Assembly (NCBI RefSeq): GCF_047250385.1
Contig: NZ_JBLBVM010000056.1
Coordinates: 434,001-498,000 of the forward strand
DNA: 64,000 nt
Reading direction: 5' to 3'
DNA from: Glaciecola sp047250385
Lineage (GTDB): Bacteria; Pseudomonadota; Gammaproteobacteria; Enterobacterales; Alteromonadaceae
A model generated the notes under the pieces. The model searched no databases, was not told the DNA's origin, and worked only from the letters and a program-made list of their open reading frames with translations. Position 1 is the stretch's first letter. Each line of letters begins with the position of its first letter. Shown here piece after piece: positions 61,675-64,000 of this stretch. The position numbers and the translations under genes were made by a program.

Positions 61675-63408
61675 ATGACTCCTGACCAGCAGTTCGAAAA
61701 AGAATTCAAGCCAATTGAAGAAGCTCAACTAGCCAAGCGTTACATTGCCTTGATTGCTTTGATACAAGGGCTTTTACTTGCGTTTGTTTATACTCGTGTT
61801 GAGGCTCAACTTTGGCCCGCAACCAGCCTATCGACTTTGTACGCAATTATAGTATTTGTATTAAGTTACCCTGCTCTGTTCATACTTATTTCAAGTAAAC
61901 ATGATTACAAAAAGGTGGCACTATACCTACTGCTATTTTGTATCGTGCTAGCCTCGTTAGCCGCCTATGTCGGTTCATTAATTATAGCGAATCGCGTAGG
62001 AAACCTACTGTTTATTTTTACGCTGTGTGGAATTGTCGCAAGCTTCAAAGCGGCCTTATATATAAAGAGCTTTGCCAACAAGACTGAAATGACTTACGCG
62101 AGATTATTTACACAATCTTGGCGCAACTTCGTTTTAGGCGCTGAAACCGCTTTGTTCTGCGGCATCTTTTTCGCCATTCTGTTTTTAGGCGCTAAGCTAT
62201 TTTCCGTACTCGGCATTCAACTTTTTGAAGAGCTATTAGAGAACCAATGGTTTTGGGTACCTGCCCTTACCCTTTCAGCTTCGCTAGCCATCAATGTATT
62301 TCGTAATATCATTCATACCGTGGATACAGCCGCTACAATTTTACAAACCTTAATGAAGTTCTTGCTTCCATTACTCGTGATCGTTTCACTTGGCTTTATT
62401 TCCACCTTACCATTCACGGGGCTAGAAAAGTTGTGGGAAACTGGTTCCGGTACAGGTTTAGTTTTATGCCTTCAAGCATTAAGCTTATTTTTCGTCAATG
62501 CCGTGTATCATGAAGGCAGTGACAAACGTCCTTACAATGTCTATTTGCACCGAGCTATTATTATTGGCGTGGCTGTATTACCTATTTACTCCATCATTGC
62601 GGCTCACGGTTTATGGCTTCGTATTGATCAATATGGCTTTACGGTAGAACGTTGCTGGGCACTGGTCATCTGGTTTGTTTTTGCCATGTTTTCGCTTTCA
62701 TACTTCATTGGCATTATTAAATTACGTGATAATTGGTTACTAGCGCAAAGCAAAATAAACGTGGCCATGGGCCTATTTGTTTTGATATTTTCTTTAATAG
62801 TGCAATCCCCAATTCTGAACTTCCACAGCATTTCTGCCTCGAGTCAGCTTGCTCGTATTGATGACGGAAAAGTCAGCTTAGAAGACTTCGACTTCGATTA
62901 TTTTGTATATCAATTGCACAAACCAGGTAAGCAGGCGCTTGAAGAATTTAAACTTACCATTGCCGATGAACACCCCGAGGTGCTTGCCTTAATTGACAGA
63001 AAGTATGCAGAAAGATTAGAACCAACCTTAAAACACAGACTTCCTGCAGACGTCATACGATATTGGCCGTCTCAGGATGATGTGCCGCCAGAGCTTATTT
63101 CTGAGCTAAAAAAAGATAGCATTATTAGAGATATCTACACTGACCCAAAAGATGAAGTTCACATTGTAAAAATAGATGCGAATGAGGACGGACTGGCTGA
63201 ATATTTGATCCTAAGGCGAGCGCGTTGGAGTAGTTTCTCAACTATGTATTACTCTGAAAGTGATGTCTGGAAAAGTAAAGTTATCTATAGTCGAGTGCCT
63301 GAAGATGTTGATATTACTCAACTCTTGGAAAGTCATGAGGTGGAATTAACACCCTCGAAGTGGCAGAACATCAAAATTGGCGAAGTGTTGATAGAAACTA
63401 ATAACTAA
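61675..63408 (+). CDS. DUF4153 integral membrane protein
   Basis: A 577-residue protein with about 11 membrane helices in residues 20-380, then a soluble C-terminal region of about 190 residues. DUF4153 members share a helix-rich core seen here in VGNLLFIFTLCGIVASF, FVLGAETALFCGIFFAILFL and LHRAIIIGVAVLPIY. Function unknown. An AAGGAATT ribosome-binding site precedes the ATG. It follows the Lrp-type regulator, possibly as its target. Confidence 0.85.
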   Translation: MTPDQQFEKEFKPIEEAQLAKRYIALIALIQGLLLAFVYTRVEAQLWPATSLSTLYAIIVFVLSYPALFILISSKHDYKKVALYLLLFCIVLASLAAYVGSLIIANRVGNLLFIFTLCGIVASFKAALYIKSFANKTEMTYARLFTQSWRNFVLGAETALFCGIFFAILFLGAKLFSVLGIQLFEELLENQWFWVPALTLSASLAINVFRNIIHTVDTAATILQTLMKFLLPLLVIVSLGFISTLPFTGLEKLWETGSGTGLVLCLQALSLFFVNAVYHEGSDKRPYNVYLHRAIIIGVAVLPIYSIIAAHGLWLRIDQYGFTVERCWALVIWFVFAMFSLSYFIGIIKLRDNWLLAQSKINVAMGLFVLIFSLIVQSPILNFHSISASSQLARIDDGKVSLEDFDFDYFVYQLHKPGKQALEEFKLTIADEHPEVLALIDRKYAERLEPTLKHRLPADVIRYWPSQDDVPPELISELKKDSIIRDIYTDPKDEVHIVKIDANEDGLAEYLILRRARWSSFSTMYYSESDVWKSKVIYSRVPEDVDITQLLESHEVELTPSKWQNIKIGEVLIETNN

Positions 63409-63432
63409 AGTTATTGAGTAAAAAGAATAGAT

Positions 63433-63471
63433 TGCCCAAAACGATAAATAGATGTTTATGCGATTTTGGGC
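63433..63471. terminator. Possible hairpin between converging genes
   Basis: GCCCAAAA (63433-63440) and TTTTGGGC (63464-63471), separated by 23 bases and lacking a T-tract on either side. Confidence 0.35.
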
Positions 63472-63477
63472 GAACTC

Positions 63478-63912
63478 TTATGCGCTCTGAGCTTCAGGCT
63501 GGTCTTTCTTCATTATTAGCTTATAGCCAATATACGCCATCGGTAAGTAAGCAGCACTTAAGTCCAAAACGTTAAACCACATCGGCGAAGGCAGATTAAA
63601 CACCATCATAATACCACCAGCTAGAAACGCGACACCAATGACAAGCGAGATTATTAGTTTGTGAGTCGACGCCACTTTTGCCGCAAATGCCGCGCCACAT
63701 AAAGTACCCATAGCATGTGCTAAAAATGGAAAAAGGAAATGCTGAGCTGTAAATAAAGGCATGGCTTTCTTTAACTCCTCCATTGAGGACAAATCCGCCC
63801 CAATAGGCGGTGGAATTAACTCACCTCCCAATGAAATAAGACCCATGTTCACGATACTGCCTATAACTAGCCCACCAAGAACTGCAATAAAATTGAAAAT
63901 GAAAGACTTCAT
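63478..63912 (-). CDS. Small membrane protein of unknown function
   Basis: A 144-residue protein with four predicted membrane helices: FNFIAVLGGLVIGSIVNMGL, HFLFPFLAHAMGTLCGAAFA, LIISLVIGVAFLAGGIMMVF and WFNVLDLSAAYLPMAYIGY. A strong GGAGGAG lies upstream of the ATG at 63912, which fixes the start; an upstream ATG would add ten unlikely residues. No named family is recognised. Nothing else follows to the window end. Confidence 0.75.
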   Translation of the reverse strand: MKSFIFNFIAVLGGLVIGSIVNMGLISLGGELIPPPIGADLSSMEELKKAMPLFTAQHFLFPFLAHAMGTLCGAAFAAKVASTHKLIISLVIGVAFLAGGIMMVFNLPSPMWFNVLDLSAAYLPMAYIGYKLIMKKDQPEAQSA

Positions 63913-64000
63913 GCTGACTCCTCCAACTGGCGTGTAATCCACCTCACAGAGAGGCGATGATAACTGATTAGAATAAGCTTCGACGGAGCAAAAAAACTAA

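Overview
The window looks like chromosomal DNA of a marine gammaproteobacterium of the Alteromonadales type; the genus cannot be fixed from sequence alone. Base composition is AT-leaning, genes are dense, and the content is typical of that group: a gltX locus flanked by tRNA-Ala/tRNA-Glu and tRNA-Val genes (as in enterics and vibrios), a GlrK/QseG/GlrR cluster, DUF3718, DUF3820 and DUF2007 proteins, a TorF-type putative porin, secreted amidohydrolases, PEP-CTERM proteins, a class II DAHP synthase and a Fur-type TonB receptor. I see no prophage, insertion sequence, CRISPR array or obvious island; this is mostly core genome with a few lineage-specific inserts.

Layout. 1-4.7 kb: 5' part of a secreted protein resembling S9 peptidases (runs off the left edge) coupled to a lipoprotein, a small unknown gene, a NatAB-type ABC exporter and a flavin reductase-like protein. 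4.9-8.8 kb: ybbP-ybbA with divergent tesA. 8.9-16.7 kb: a di-heme DUF1111 lipoprotein, a PAS-PAS-GGDEF-EAL protein, an ECF sigma/anti-sigma/PDZ operon with a candidate self-promoter, and a TorF-type porin. 16.8-20.8 kb: a coupled pair of secreted amidohydrolases, one apparently catalytically dead, and a PEP-CTERM protein. 21-24.5 kb: dusC, an Ala-Glu-Glu tRNA operon, gltX and a Val-Val tRNA operon. 24.5-31.7 kb: DUF2007, DUF3718, a degenerate receiver-TPR protein, an Atm1-type ABC exporter, DUF3820, an unknown gene and class II DAHP synthase. 31.7-37.4 kb: BtuD- and BtuC-like genes separated by glpD and glpK, then a low-molecular-weight tyrosine phosphatase. 37.7-42 kb: pepE, a second PEP-CTERM gene, an SRPBCC protein and a frameshifted 7TM diguanylate cyclase. 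42-47.8 kb: divergent bioA / bioBFCD. 47.8-54.1 kb: glrK-qseG-glrR, an EF-hand protein, a small membrane protein and asnS. 54.3-63.9 kb: an RND efflux pair, a Fur-box TonB receptor, an Lrp/AsnC regulator, a DUF4153 membrane protein and a small membrane protein.

The strongest unexplained signal is that the two PEP-CTERM genes, 18.5 kb apart, share one promoter plan: a sigma-54 -24/-12 element with a single mismatch to TGGYAYRN4TTGCW, and a related 17-bp imperfect dyad (TGTCAGA-N3-WTTTACA) 61-62 bp upstream of it. This predicts a sigma-54/enhancer-binding-protein regulon for exosortase-sorted surface proteins. Other notable items are the amidohydrolase pair in which one member has lost every recognisable metal ligand, a T8-tract frameshift in a diguanylate cyclase, a receiver domain lacking its phospho-acceptor, an enlarged BioC, and two intergenic arrays of 15-bp tandem repeats.
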